Assembly (NCBI GenBank): GCA_965243345.1
Contig: CBDEUR010000003.1
Span: 1,736,001-1,800,000, forward strand
Reading direction: 5' to 3'
DNA: 64,000 bases
DNA from: Bin52 sp965243345
Lineage (GTDB): Bacteria; Pseudomonadota; Alphaproteobacteria; Thalassobaculales; Thalassobaculaceae
Part shown: one piece after another, positions 26,889 to 35,809 of the stretch
Layout: each line of letters begins with the position of its first letter
Position numbering within the stretch: position 1 is the stretch's first letter
The notes under the pieces: model-generated
Database searches by the model: none
What the model saw: only the letters and a program-made list of their open reading frames with translations
What the model was told of the DNA's origin: nothing
Translations under genes and position numbers: made by a program

Positions 26889-27541
26889 AGCGAGCACGGA
26901 CCGCCGTCCTTGTTTCCGGCAGCGGCAGCAACCTGCAGGCGTTGCTTGACACCGCCCGGGACCCGGGGTTCCCGGCCGAGGTCGCTCTGGTCATTTCCAA
27001 TGTGGCGGGCGTGCGCGCACTCGAGCGCGCCCGTTCCGCGGGCGTGGAGACCCGCATCGTCGATCATCGCCGGTTTGATGACCGGGAGAGCTTCGATGCC
27101 GAACTTGCCGGCCTGATTCGCGGCCGCGACTGCTCAATCGTCTGCCTCGCGGGTTTCATGCGCATCCTCACAGCCGGGTTCGTGGCCGCCTGGCCGGACC
27201 GGATTCTCAACATCCACCCCAGCCTGTTGCCGCTGTTTCCGGGGCTGCACACGCACCAGCGGGTCCTGGACGCCGGCATGACCATTGCCGGGTGCACGGT
27301 GCACCTGGTCTCGCCGGACCTCGATGCCGGCCCGATCGTGGCCCAGGCGGCGGTGCCGGTCCTGCCCGGTGACACTGCCGAACGGCTCGCGGCGCGGGTG
27401 CTGGTACAGGAACATCGCATCTACCCGCTGGCACTGGCGCTGCTCGCCGCCGGCCGGGTCCGTGTCAAGAACGGGCGGGTCCTGCTCGACGCACCCCTGC
27501 CCGACCCGGAACAGGCGGTTGCGGTGCCCGACAGGGCATGA
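26885..27541 (+). CDS. purN: Phosphoribosylglycinamide formyltransferase
   Basis: This 218-residue enzyme transfers a formyl group from 10-formyl-tetrahydrofolate to GAR, the third step of purine synthesis. It shows the phosphate loop VLVSGSGSNLQALLD and the catalytic region with AGFMRIL, ILNIHPSLLPLFPGLHTHQRVLDAG, GCTVHLVSPDLDAGPIVAQAAVPV (active-site Asn, His and Asp). The start is GTG at 26885, overlapping the purM stop. Downstream is the small cytochrome oxidase subunit gene. Confidence 0.95.
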   Translation: MKRARTAVLVSGSGSNLQALLDTARDPGFPAEVALVISNVAGVRALERARSAGVETRIVDHRRFDDRESFDAELAGLIRGRDCSIVCLAGFMRILTAGFVAAWPDRILNIHPSLLPLFPGLHTHQRVLDAGMTIAGCTVHLVSPDLDAGPIVAQAAVPVLPGDTAERLAARVLVQEHRIYPLALALLAAGRVRVKNGRVLLDAPLPDPEQAVAVPDRA

Positions 27542-27627
27542 CCGTCGCGGACAAACTTGTCTCTTGGCGACGCCCGCCGGCGGCGCCTATATAGCGGTGT
27601 CTAGAAACCTGGAGGGGACCAGCGTCA

Positions 27628-27765
27628 ATGGCGGCCGGAGACACGCACTCGGACCCGGATTACCGGGAACACAAGCAGGCCTACGACAACGTGGTGACCG
27701 TGTTCAAGGTCTCCATCGTCGGCATCGTGATCACCCTGCTGCTGCTGGCCTGGCTGGTGGTGTGA
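27628..27765 (+). CDS. aa3-type cytochrome c oxidase subunit IV (small)
   Basis: This 45-residue protein is too short for ordinary gene calls. It has a hydrophilic start with the family segment DYREHKQAYDNVVTVFK followed by a single membrane span (SIVGIVITLLLLAWLVV). This is the layout of the alphaproteobacterial aa3-oxidase subunit IV, a one-helix accessory of the terminal oxidase. A GGAGGGG ribosome site lies upstream of the ATG at 27628. Its place next to ndk and the pur genes is common in this class of bacteria. No other oxidase genes are in the window. Confidence 0.85.
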   Translation: MAAGDTHSDPDYREHKQAYDNVVTVFKVSIVGIVITLLLLAWLVV

Positions 27766-27783
27766 CCGGGTCCACCGCCCGGT

Positions 27784-28206
27784 TCAGCCGACGATGTCGG
27801 CCTCGCTGAAGAACTGGACGATTTCCTCGGCTGCGGTGTCGGGCGCATCCGAGCCGTGCACGGAGTTCTCTCCGACCGACCGGGCAAACAGCTTGCGGAT
27901 TGTCCCAGGCGCCGCCTCGTCGGGATTGGTCGCGCCCATGACCTCGCGATAGCACGCGACCGCGTCCTCGCCCTCGAGCACCTGCACCACGACCGGGCCC
28001 GAGATCATGAAGGTGACGAGTTCCTCGTAGAACGGGCGCTCGGCATGGATCGCGTAGAAGCGTTCGGCCTGTTCACGCGTCATCCTGATGCGTCGCTGCG
28101 CGATGATTCGCAGCCCCGCCTTTTCGATCAGGCTGTTGATCGCACCGGTGTGATTGCCGGCAGTCGCATCCGGCTTGATGATCGAGAAGGTACGCTGAGT
28201 GGCCAT
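27784..28206 (-). CDS. ndk: Nucleoside diphosphate kinase
   Basis: This 140-residue enzyme transfers phosphate between nucleoside tri- and diphosphates through a phosphohistidine. The active site NSVHGSDAP is intact, and ERTFSIIKPDA appears as QRTFSIIKPDATAGN at the start. The segment VVQVLEGEDAVACYREVMGATNPDEAAPGTIR is typical. I chose the ATG at 28206; eleven in-frame upstream residues have no homology. It converges on the cytochrome oxidase subunit gene. Confidence 0.96.
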   Translation of the reverse strand: MATQRTFSIIKPDATAGNHTGAINSLIEKAGLRIIAQRRIRMTREQAERFYAIHAERPFYEELVTFMISGPVVVQVLEGEDAVACYREVMGATNPDEAAPGTIRKLFARSVGENSVHGSDAPDTAAEEIVQFFSEADIVG

Positions 28207-28584
28207 GGGCTGCCCTGTCCCCGCACGCGTTGGTTTCATGACTGGATCAGGTCCGGGACCCTCGCCCGGACGCCGGCCTTATAGCGAGCGGCCCGGATGC
28301 CGGCAAGTTCAGCGCACGGGCGCGCAGCCGGGGCGAGCGGCAGGAACCGGAGCGGCATTCCGGGCAGCAGGTCGAGCGACGGCCAGGCGAGCCACGGGCC
28401 GGATCAGCCCGGCCGGGCCTGCGCGCACGATGGCGTGCACCGACCCGCAGGTCAGCGCGCGGAGCTCGTCGAGGACGGTGGCCAGGACGGGCGGTCTGCC
28501 CGGGCCCCGGTGCCAGGGGTGACGCCGGCGACTGCCAGCAGGTCTTCTGCCGGCGGCCATCCCGACCGACAATCACCCGCCAGG
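28207..28584. other. Unassigned region left of IS21-A
   Basis: This GC-rich stretch sits between ndk and the insertion element. Open frames run on the minus strand (for example 28309-28572), but none shows a family I recognise. Joining the sequence across IS21-A (28584 to 30928 after removing one CCAGG copy) also gave no recognisable protein. It may be ordinary intergenic DNA or the remains of a gene. Confidence 0.4.
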
Positions 28585-28687
28585 TGTAGAGCGACAGGTT
28601 AGGTGATGCGTATGGCGACACCCAGATTTACGAGGCGTCGCCTGGTCTGCATCGATTTTCCGGTGGACACACTGCCGGGAGAGGACG

Positions 28688-29950
28688 ATGGGCCGTCTCG
28701 ATGGAGAGGCACGCACAGCGATGGCAGTCTTGTTGGAACGGGGTCGCACGAAGAGCGATGTGGCTCGTCTTCTGGGGGTCAGTGAGGGCACCGTTCGGTA
28801 TCACGACCGGCGAATGAGGGAAGGAGCGGTGGACGGGCGCTCGCGTCAGCAGGGCGTGGCCGCCGGGTATGCCGGGGCGATCGGGCACTGGCGGGAGCTC
28901 CTCGGATCGGGGGCTGTCAACCTGGCGGAACTGCATGCCTGGCTGGTCCGCGAGCACGGGTATGGGGGCAGCCTTCGTTCGGTACAGCGCTATTGGAAGC
29001 GGACGTATCCGGCGCCAGCGATCCGTGCTCGTCGTCGGGTGGAGACCCCGCCTGGTGCGCAGGCGCAGGTGGACTGGGCGCATTTCCGCGGTGTGCATGT
29101 GGGCCCGGAACGGGTGGACCTGGTGGCGTTTCACATGGTGCTGTCGTGGAGCCGCAGGGAAGCGGTGGTTTGGGCCCGGAACAAGGACATGCTGTCGTGG
29201 TTGGCCTGCCATACGGCTGGCTTCGAGCGCCTGGGCGGAGTGCCGGCGACGGTACGGGTCGACAACGAGAAGACGGCGGTGGTACGCGGTGCCGGCGCCT
29301 GGGGCACGATCAACCGGACCTACCGCCGGTACGCCCGGCAGCTGCAGTTCCACGTCGATGCCTGTGCACCGCGCCAGCCCCAGGCGAAGGGCAAAGTGGA
29401 ACGGCGAGTGCGCGACCAGCGTGCCAGCTGTGACCCGACCGGCCGGGCCTTCGAGACCCTGGCGGCGCTGCAGACCTGGACCGACCACCGCTTGACAGAT
29501 CGGGCGGCCCGGCGACGCTGTCCGGCCACCGGCAGCACTGTGGCCGCGGCCTGGGAGCGCGAGCGGGTGCTGCTGACCACCCTGCCGGAGACACGGCCCG
29601 AGCCCTTCGATGTGGTCGTCGACCGGCCGGTCGGCATCGACGGTCTCGTCAACTTTGAAGGCCGCCACTACAGCGTGCCTTTCCGCTACGTGCGCCAGCG
29701 GGTCGAGGTGCGCGGCCTCGCCGGGAAGGTAGAGATCCGTACGGGCGGCGCGGTCGTGGCGACCCATCCGCGCGGCACCGAGGCCCGATTGGTCACCGAT
29801 CCGTCCCACTACGAGGGGGCCAGCACCGAGCGGGTCGTGGCGCCGCCGCCGCTCGGACGCCTGGGCCGGCGCATGCAAGAGTTGGCCGCGGCGCCCGTGG
29901 CGCGCCGCTCGGTGGACCTCTACGCCGCGCTGGCGGAGGTCGCCCGATGA
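28688..29950 (+). CDS. istA: IS21-family transposase IstA
   Basis: This 420-residue protein is the DDE transposase of IS21-A. An N-terminal helix-turn-helix (TKSDVARLLGVSEGTVRYHDRRM) is followed by an integrase-core region: QAQVDWAHFRG supplies the first Asp, TVRVDNEKTAVV the second, and QPQAKGKVERRVRDQ the Glu. A C-terminal beta domain (VNFEGRHYSVPFRYV) binds the element ends. It overlaps istB by four bases (ATGA). The length is on the short side for the family but no part is missing. Confidence 0.94.
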   Translation: MGRLDGEARTAMAVLLERGRTKSDVARLLGVSEGTVRYHDRRMREGAVDGRSRQQGVAAGYAGAIGHWRELLGSGAVNLAELHAWLVREHGYGGSLRSVQRYWKRTYPAPAIRARRRVETPPGAQAQVDWAHFRGVHVGPERVDLVAFHMVLSWSRREAVVWARNKDMLSWLACHTAGFERLGGVPATVRVDNEKTAVVRGAGAWGTINRTYRRYARQLQFHVDACAPRQPQAKGKVERRVRDQRASCDPTGRAFETLAALQTWTDHRLTDRAARRRCPATGSTVAAAWERERVLLTTLPETRPEPFDVVVDRPVGIDGLVNFEGRHYSVPFRYVRQRVEVRGLAGKVEIRTGGAVVATHPRGTEARLVTDPSHYEGASTERVVAPPPLGRLGRRMQELAAAPVARRSVDLYAALAEVAR

Positions 29951-30717
29951 GCAAGGCCCGCCCCAAGCTGGACATCGACGCCACCCGGGAACGCCTCGAC
30001 GGTCTGGGCCTCGCCTACGCCGGCGAGAGCCTCGATCAGGTGCTGACGGAAGCGGTCAGCGAGGACCTGCCGGCCCACGCGTTCCTCGACAAGCTGCTCC
30101 GCGTCGAGCAGGAACGCCGCGAGGAGCGCCGGATCCGGACCTCGCTGCGGCTCTCCAACCTCCCCACCGGCCAGACCCTGGAGAACTTCGACTTCGCCTT
30201 CCAGCCCGCCATCGAACGCTCCCGGATCGATACCCTGGCCACCGGCGCATGGATCCGCGGCGCCGAAGTGGTTCTGCTGCTTGGCCCGCCAGGGGTCGGC
30301 AAGTCGCACTTGTGCGTGGCCCTCGGCCTCAAGGCCGTCCAGCTCGGCTTCTCGGTCCAGTACTACCGGTTCGACGAGTTGATGACCGCCCTCAAGGCCG
30401 ATGCGGGATTGCCGCCTGCCCGGCTGAAGCGCAAGAAGTTCATGTCGACCGCCCTGTTGCTGATCGACGAGATGGGCTACGACCCGCTGACACGCGACGA
30501 AGCCTCACAGTTCTTCCGGCTGGTCAGCTACCGCTACGGCCGTGGCGCCATGATGATGACGACCAACAAGAGCATCCGCGACTGGCCGGAGCTGTTCGCC
30601 GGGGACGAGATCCTGGCCACCGCCATCCTCGACCGGCTCCTGCACCACTCGCATGTGCTCAACATCAAGGGCCGGAGCTACCGCCTGCGGGAACTCGAGG
30701 AAGCTCTCAAGATGTGA
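29947..30717 (+). CDS. istB: IS21-family ATPase IstB
   Basis: This 256-residue AAA+ ATPase, related to DnaA/DnaC, helps choose and prime the target for IstA. It shows Walker A (LLGPPGVGKSHLCVALG), Walker B (TALLLIDEMGYDPLTRDEA) and MMMTTNKSIRDWPELF. The LPTGQTLENFDFAF region precedes the ATPase core. Translation is coupled to istA by an ATGA overlap. It is a distinct subfamily from the IstB of the second element at 35039. Confidence 0.95.
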   Translation: MSKARPKLDIDATRERLDGLGLAYAGESLDQVLTEAVSEDLPAHAFLDKLLRVEQERREERRIRTSLRLSNLPTGQTLENFDFAFQPAIERSRIDTLATGAWIRGAEVVLLLGPPGVGKSHLCVALGLKAVQLGFSVQYYRFDELMTALKADAGLPPARLKRKKFMSTALLLIDEMGYDPLTRDEASQFFRLVSYRYGRGAMMMTTNKSIRDWPELFAGDEILATAILDRLLHHSHVLNIKGRSYRLRELEEALKM

Positions 30718-30763
30718 GCCGGTCCGGCCACCGCGAACACGACAGGGCCCAGCCCGGAAGGGT

Positions 30764-30824
30764 CGCCGAGGGGCCACCAACTCCGGTCGGGCTACGCCCT
30801 CCCTCCGTTGGTGGCCCCTCGGCG
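30764..30824 (+). terminator. Perfect 18-bp hairpin after istB
   Basis: An 18-bp perfect inverted repeat (30764-30781 and 30807-30824) with a 25-nt loop lies 46 bp after istB, inside the element. It is GC-rich and lacks a T run. It may end istAB transcription or shield the element from readthrough. Confidence 0.55.
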
Positions 30825-30922
30825 CTGATGCCCCGAAAACCAGTACCCGCTGTACCTACTCAAAGCGCAGCTTCGTAAATCTGGCTGTCGCCTTACCTCG
30901 CAAAACTAGGTGTCGCTTGACA

Positions 30923-31163
30923 CCAGGTCGGCAACCGGCGCCAGTGACGAGTGGTTTGCGGGAGCGCGGTGTCGGAGTCCCCGGAATTCGTGGTTTGCGC
31001 GGACGAAAGCGGTGATCACGGGCATGTCGCCATCGATCCGCAATATCCGGTATTCGCGTGAGCACGCGTGCAGTCTGTGATGGAGGTGTAGTCGGATCAT
31101 TTGAGGGTTCCGATTATCGGCTCGGACCGATTGTGGCCGGGGTGCCGGACGGCCGTCGGCGCG
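30923..31163. other. Unassigned DNA right of IS21-A
   Basis: This 240-bp stretch lies between the IS21-A right end and the kynureninase stub. No gene or recognised repeat was seen. The part near 31150-31220 has a composition and sequence style of insertion-sequence ends, but no element could be named. Confidence 0.35.
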
Positions 31164-31316
31164 TCAGGCGGCTGCGCCGCACCTGCGCTTCGCCTCGGCC
31201 CTTCGGATGACCCGCCGCCGATACATCATGTCTTCCGGCACATGGAACACATCCCTGAAACCGGCGAGCGCGTCTGCGTTGTCACGGTCTTTGGCGCGTT
31301 CGAAACCCGTATTCAT
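31164..31316 (-). pseudogene. kynU: Kynureninase, 5' stub truncated by rearrangement
   Basis: The ATG at 31316 overlaps the kynB stop (ATGA), as expected for the next gene of the operon. The first 32 residues, ending in ADALAGFRDVFHVPEDMMY, match the start of kynureninases, in which a D-LA--R--F-LPE--IY stretch precedes LDGNSLG. After that Tyr (near 31221) the homology stops abruptly. Unrelated codons lead to a stop at 31164. The pyridoxal-phosphate domain is entirely gone, so kynurenine cannot be cleaved to anthranilate by this locus. Confidence 0.6.
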
Positions 31317-32200
31317 CGGGCTACAGCCTTTGGGGCCATGCGCAGGATTGTCCGGAAGGTTTCACTTTCCGGGTCTGCAAGGACGTCCAGAATGTCGAAA
31401 TGGTCGCGCCCGGCCGCGCGACAGAAGGTCAGGTCCGTGATCCGACCCCGCAGATGCTCGGCCAACAGACCGCTTTGCACCTGAAAGGCTTCGGGTTCGT
31501 CGCCACCGATGACCACATGAACCGGGACGTCCTGCTTCGGCGAAAAACGCACGGGCGACAGGGTTGCGACTTCGCTCTCTGACATGCGCGCCAGATCGTT
31601 GACATAGGATCTTGCGATTGGCCCAAGCTCGACAACCGCGCTGATTGGCACGGCCCCTGCGATCATGTCACCGACGCCCTTTCCCAACAGGTCGGTCAGA
31701 ATGCTTGCCGTCAGATGGCCGCCCGCCGAATGCCCCGCGATGATGATACGGGTCGGATCAATGCCGAAGCGCACGGCGTTTGCGTGAACGAAAGCCACCG
31801 CATCGTGCACCTCTGCGGTCAGCCCTGTCAGAGTCACCTCCGGCGTCAGCGTGTAGCCGACGGACACATAGGCCCAGCCATGCGTGGTGAAACTGCGCGC
31901 CGCAAAGCCGGACACCTCCTTCGAGCCCTCCTGCCAGAATCCACCATGGATGAACATCAGACACGGCAGCGGGCCATCCACCTCGTTTGGCGTGAAGATA
32001 TCGAGCAACTGGCGCGGGCGCTCGCCGTATGCCACATCGGCCAGAGCGCGATGACCGGTATCGGCAAGAGCCGCCCGGGTCGCGGCCACCTGTCCCGCCA
32101 GGGCGCCATTGGCGTCCTTGGCGGTCAGGCTGGGAGAAAGCTGGTGATCCAGCTCTTCTCGAGGGAGGTTCAGGCACTTCTCAAGCCGGGTGCGCACCAT
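31313..32200 (-). CDS. kynB: Kynurenine formamidase-like alpha/beta hydrolase
   Basis: This 295-residue alpha/beta hydrolase carries the oxyanion motif MFIHGGFWQEGSKE, the nucleophile elbow GHSAGGH and a late catalytic pair (GGDEPEAFQ and GRDHFDILD). This is the eukaryotic-type arylformamidase layout. Next to a tryptophan 2,3-dioxygenase its probable reaction is hydrolysis of N-formylkynurenine to kynurenine. It is not the metal-dependent bacterial KynB type, so the symbol is used for function only. It lies 18 bp after kynA on the same strand and is more AT-rich than the chromosomal genes, suggesting acquisition. Confidence 0.8.
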   Translation of the reverse strand: MVRTRLEKCLNLPREELDHQLSPSLTAKDANGALAGQVAATRAALADTGHRALADVAYGERPRQLLDIFTPNEVDGPLPCLMFIHGGFWQEGSKEVSGFAARSFTTHGWAYVSVGYTLTPEVTLTGLTAEVHDAVAFVHANAVRFGIDPTRIIIAGHSAGGHLTASILTDLLGKGVGDMIAGAVPISAVVELGPIARSYVNDLARMSESEVATLSPVRFSPKQDVPVHVVIGGDEPEAFQVQSGLLAEHLRGRITDLTFCRAAGRDHFDILDVLADPESETFRTILRMAPKAVAR

Positions 32201-32218
32201 GCGTCCCCCGCACAGCCC

Positions 32219-33001
32219 TCAGCGCGGCTTCACTTCGCCGCCCGCGTCCGCGGTCAGCTCATTACGGAATTCGAACAGTTCCGGGAAGAAATAGTAGCGC
32301 AGCGTCTTGGCGAGATAGTCATCGAAGAACGTGCCTCCGGTTCCCCGTGCCCGGATGCCGATCTGCCGACGCACCATCAGGATGTGGTTGTGCCGCCAGG
32401 AATGAAAGCGCCGGTCCAGTTCGAAGGCGTGTTCGGCCATGACGAACAGGTCATGTTGGTTCCAACGGTCCTTGTAGACATTCAGCAGTGTCTGTCCGCG
32501 CCGCTCAAAAACGTCAAAGAAGGCCTTCCGAAGTGTATCCGGATGCTCGTCAATCAATCCCGGCCACAGCTTTTCAACGCGCGTCGAATATTCATCGTCG
32601 GTCACTTCACACAGACCCAGCATGACCTCGATTTCGCGGAACTGGCGGGACTGCATGCCAGATGCACCAGTCAAGTGCCCCCGAAACTCGGCGAAATCAG
32701 CCGCCGACATGGTTTCGAGCACGACCCAATGCGCCTCTGCCAGGCGCATGATCTCGCCAAGCCGTTTCAGCAGCCAGTTGGCCTGATGAATGTCATCCGC
32801 ATTCAGGTATTCGATGATGCGGTGGAGATCGAAAATCACCTGCTTCATCCAGATTTCCAAGGAATGGTGTGTGGTGACAAATATATGCTCTTCCGGATGC
32901 GGCGTGACCTGGCGCATGGAACTGAGCAGTGTCTCCAACTGCAAATGGTACTGATAGCTGTACTGCTGCGTGCCTTCCTGGGCAGTTTCCTGAACTGGCA
33001 C
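32219..33001 (-). CDS. kynA: Tryptophan 2,3-dioxygenase
   Basis: This 260-residue haem enzyme opens the indole ring of tryptophan to N-formylkynurenine. Family blocks are all present: YSYQYHLQLETLLS, HIFVTTHHSLEIWMKQVIFDL (the haem-side His region), GASGMQSRQFREIE, and LFVMAEHAFELDRRF with SWRHNHILMVRRQIG, where the late His is the haem ligand. The length is close to bacterial homologues of about 270-280. The start is GTG at 33001 after an AAGGAAGGGAG ribosome site. It heads a kynA-kynB-kynU operon whose last gene is broken. Confidence 0.93.
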   Translation of the reverse strand: MPVQETAQEGTQQYSYQYHLQLETLLSSMRQVTPHPEEHIFVTTHHSLEIWMKQVIFDLHRIIEYLNADDIHQANWLLKRLGEIMRLAEAHWVVLETMSAADFAEFRGHLTGASGMQSRQFREIEVMLGLCEVTDDEYSTRVEKLWPGLIDEHPDTLRKAFFDVFERRGQTLLNVYKDRWNQHDLFVMAEHAFELDRRFHSWRHNHILMVRRQIGIRARGTGGTFFDDYLAKTLRYYFFPELFEFRNELTADAGGEVKPR

Positions 33002-33138
33002 GACGAATCTCCCTTCCTTTGATTGCGATATACCTATACTGTAAAACTGGCATATCTACAATGTATTTGTATGAAACTTGGCTTTTGTGCCATTGCATGA
33101 CCTTCTATACAATTATTTCATGGATAGAAAGGATTGAC
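33002..33138. promoter_or_regulatory. AT-rich divergent promoter region of the kyn and nitrilase operons
   Basis: This 137-bp stretch is strikingly AT-rich in a GC-rich genome. It separates kynA (minus) from the nitrilase remnant (plus) and probably holds both promoters. A TTGTAT at 33067-33072 mirrors an ATACAA at 33107-33112, a possible but unproven regulator site. Confidence 0.55.
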
Positions 33139-34113
33139 ATGCTGCCTCACTCTGTTTTCCCGGGCTTCAGGGCCGCCGCTGTTCAGGCTTGTCCGGTTTT
33201 CCCGGGTGCAGGGAAGACGGCGGCGAAGGCTGCTGCCCTGAGTGCCGAGGCGGCTGGAAACGGTGCACGCCGGGTGTTCTTTCCGCAGCTGTTTGTCTCC
33301 GGCTGTTCCTGCAGGAACCGGATCACCGATCCGGTGACAGGGCAGCGCGTGGTTCGACAGGCTGGCGCGCACCCCGGTCTTTGCTGACGGGCCAGGGATT
33401 GGCGCAATCCGTGCGGCAGACCGGGCCAACGACCGCCATGTGGTGATCGGATTGAACAAGCCAGCCCGGTCTCGCGCGGCGCGCTTCATGATACGCTCGT
33501 GCTCAGCGGTCCCGATGGTGCGGTGATCGGCAAGCATCGCAAGCTGGTGCCGACCCGGGCAGAAGAGCTGACCTTGACCGGGGGGACAGCCCGGGCCTGA
33601 AGGAGCGTGACACAGAAACTGGCCCGCCGGGGAGCCCTGCCTGTGGCGAGAACACCAACACGCTGTCTCGATTCACGCTGCTGGCGCAGGAGGAACTGGT
33701 CCATGCCGCCAGCTCTGTCTCGCTGCGCGCAGCGCCGCCCGGGTACGACAAGGCCGCGGCGATCAAGCTGCGCTCCGTGTCGCACGGCTTCGAGGGCAAG
33801 GCCTGTGCCATCACAGCGACCTCGACCGTCTCGGACGGGATCATCACCGCGATGGGAGAGATCCGGCCCGATGCCCGCGCCCTGTCGGAGCGCTGGTCCA
33901 GCGCCTGTTCCCGCATCGTCGGCCCCGATGGACGCGAGGTGGCGCCCGGTCTGATCGACGACGGGGGTATCGTCAATGCCGGGATCGACCCTCGCAAATG
34001 TATCCGGCCCAGGCAGATGCACGACATCACGGGACACCATGACCGGTTCGACGTGTTCAACCTGCATGTGAACCACCAGCCGCGGCCGCCTGCGTCTTTC
34101 CATGGGCGTGCGG
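33139..34113 (+). pseudogene. Nitrilase, frameshifted
   Basis: Carbon-nitrogen hydrolase (nitrilase) sequence runs through this region but jumps between reading frames. The start reads AAAVQACPVFPGAGKTAAKAAA and FFPQLFVSG, where the catalytic Glu of FPE is Gln. A second frame gives PVFADGPGIGAIRAADRAN. A third gives GPDGAVIGKHRKLVPTRAEE with the catalytic Lys, then CGENTN with the catalytic Cys. The C-terminal part (IVGPDGREVA, CIRPRQMHDITGHHDRFDVF) is intact. Several indels, one between 33330 and 33440 and another near 33595, make it non-functional. Confidence 0.8.
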
Positions 34114-34190
34114 CTTCTGTTGTGATGCACGCTGATCCCGAAGAGCGGTCGGCTGAAACCGAAAGCCTCTCAATCAAGGGAGTTTGTCTC

Positions 34191-34747
34191 ATGGCACAGA
34201 CCGAGATCAAACCCGAAGACGACATCCTGGGCCGCGCCCGCGTCCGCGACACACCCGAACTTGAAGCCTACTACGACGATCTGGCCAGGATCGAGACAGG
34301 TGCACTCTGGACCGTAGCCAACGACATCGAGCCGTGGGAGCCGACGCCGAAGTCCGCACCTGTCCTGTGGCAGTGGAAGGACATCCGCCGCGAAGTGCTG
34401 CGCGCGATTGACCTGGTGCGCCCCGAGGATGCGGGCCGCCGAGTGGTCTATCTGCGGAACCCCGGGCGCAAGGAGGTCTCGGCCTGCTGCGGCTGGCTGT
34501 TCTCGGGCATCCAGACGATGAAGGCAGGTGAACGCGCAGGTGCGCATCGCCACGCGGCCTCGGCGCTTCGGTTCATCATGGAGGGCTCGGGCGCCTACAC
34601 CATCGTCGATGGTCACAGGGTTGAGCTCGGTGCACATGACTTCGTGCTGACCCCGAACGGCTCCTGGCACGAGCACGGCATCCTGGAAACCGGTACCGAA
34701 TGCATCTGGCAGGACGGTCTGGACATCCCGCTGACCAATTGCCTGGA
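34191..34747 (+). pseudogene. Gentisate 1,2-dioxygenase-like cupin protein, 5' part (interrupted by IS21-B)
   Basis: This is the first 185 codons of a bicupin ring-cleavage dioxygenase of the gentisate/salicylate 1,2-dioxygenase group. The N-terminal cupin holds AGAHRHAASALRFIMEGSGA and GSWHEHG, the iron-binding pattern. The ATG at 34191 follows AAGGGAG. The frame is cut at 34747 by IS21-B. Removing the element and one copy of the 7-bp repeat GCCTGGA joins it to 37661 in frame (LTNCLEANFYEIHPDDY), giving 374 codons plus stop. The inserted copy adds about 14 foreign residues and stops. Confidence 0.9.
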
Positions 34748-35038
34748 TGCGGATTCCGACATACTTGACCGCGGTTCTGGTGGGATTTGACCGTAGTTCT
34801 GGCAGGACTTGACCGCCCGGGACCGGGCGCGGTGCCATATCTCTCGGTCTTGGTGGGGTTCCTCCGTCGTTGTTTCAAGGGGCTGGCCGGGGCCAGCCCG
34901 GTGCGAGCGTAAGCGAGCCCTGGTGGCCCTGCAAAGGCCTTTGGGGCGCGGCGGCAAGCTCCATACATAGCATGCCGCCGCGCGCGCCCCGGCTCGTACC
35001 TCCACGAAGGCGCCGCAGGCGCCCATGGACCCCGGCCT

Positions 35039-35809
35039 TCAGGCCGGGGCTTTGTGGCCGTGGCCGTCAAGTGGCGGCGGCTTGTTGCGCTTGCGCTGAG
35101 ACTCGCCAGTGAGCTCGATGCGGTAGGCGTTGTGAACGATGCGATCGAGGACCGCGTCCGCGATTGTTGGCTCACCGATCACCGCCGGCCACTGCTCCAC
35201 GGGGATCTGGCTGGCGATGAGGATTGACTTGCGTCCGTGACGCTGCTCGACGATCTCCAGCAGATCACGCCGGCCCTCGGTGGAGAAGCCCTGCAGGCCC
35301 CAGTCGTCGAGGACCAGCAGGGAGACCCTGCCCAGGCGGCCCATCAACCTCTCGTGCGTACCCTTTGCGCGGGCGCGGGTGAGAGCGGCAACCAACTCAG
35401 GGACACGGCGATAGAGGACAGACTGGTGCTGGCGGCAGGCCTGGTGGGCGAGCGCGCAGGCAACGAAGGTCTTTCCCGAACCTGTCGGTCCGCCCAGGAT
35501 CAAGTTGTGGCCCTGGCGGATCCAGTCGCCGGCGGCGAGTTGGGTGAGCGTGGTCCGTGCGATGCCACGCCCTGCGCGGCAGTCGACGTCCTGGATGTCG
35601 GCGCGGATGCGCAGCTGGGCCTGACGCAGATGGCCGAGATAGCTCTTGTGATTGCGGTCCTCGGCCTCGCGCTCGATCATAAAGGCAAGGCGGTCGTCGA
35701 AGCCGAGTTGGTCAACGCCGGCGATGTCGCGCTGCTCCTCCAGGGCCTCGACCATGCCGTTGAGCCCCAGTTGCAGCAGGCGATCGATATTGGGTTGGCG
35801 TAGGGTCAT
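35039..35809 (-). CDS. istB: IS21-family ATPase IstB of IS21-B
   Basis: This 256-residue AAA+ protein shows Walker A (LILGGPTGSGKTFVACALAHQA) and Walker B (VSLLVLDDWGLQGFSTEGRRD), plus SILIASQIPVEQWPAVIGEPTIADAVLDRI. It opens with MTLRQPNIDRLLQLGLNGMVEAL, the usual IstB N-terminal domain. Its start overlaps the istA stop by four bases (ATGA). It is clearly different from the IstB of IS21-A, so the two elements entered independently. Confidence 0.95.
   Translation of the reverse strand: MTLRQPNIDRLLQLGLNGMVEALEEQRDIAGVDQLGFDDRLAFMIEREAEDRNHKSYLGHLRQAQLRIRADIQDVDCRAGRGIARTTLTQLAAGDWIRQGHNLILGGPTGSGKTFVACALAHQACRQHQSVLYRRVPELVAALTRARAKGTHERLMGRLGRVSLLVLDDWGLQGFSTEGRRDLLEIVEQRHGRKSILIASQIPVEQWPAVIGEPTIADAVLDRIVHNAYRIELTGESQRKRNKPPPLDGHGHKAPA

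Larger units (their letters stand above)
28585..30922 (+). mobile_element. Complete IS21-family element (IS21-A)
   Basis: This 2338-bp element carries istA and istB. Its ends are imperfect inverted repeats of about 50 bp (28585-28635 and 30871-30922 reversed). They share TGT at the tip, AGCGACA, GGCGACA and CCAGATTTACGA. It is flanked by a 5-bp direct repeat, CCAGG, at 28580-28584 and 30923-30927, which is a target-site duplication. Both genes look intact, so the element could still be active. Confidence 0.92.

Noticed and set aside
31101..31484. A 127-codon plus-strand frame over the kynU stub and kynB end
   Set aside because: It is antisense to recognised kyn sequences and has no protein-family features.
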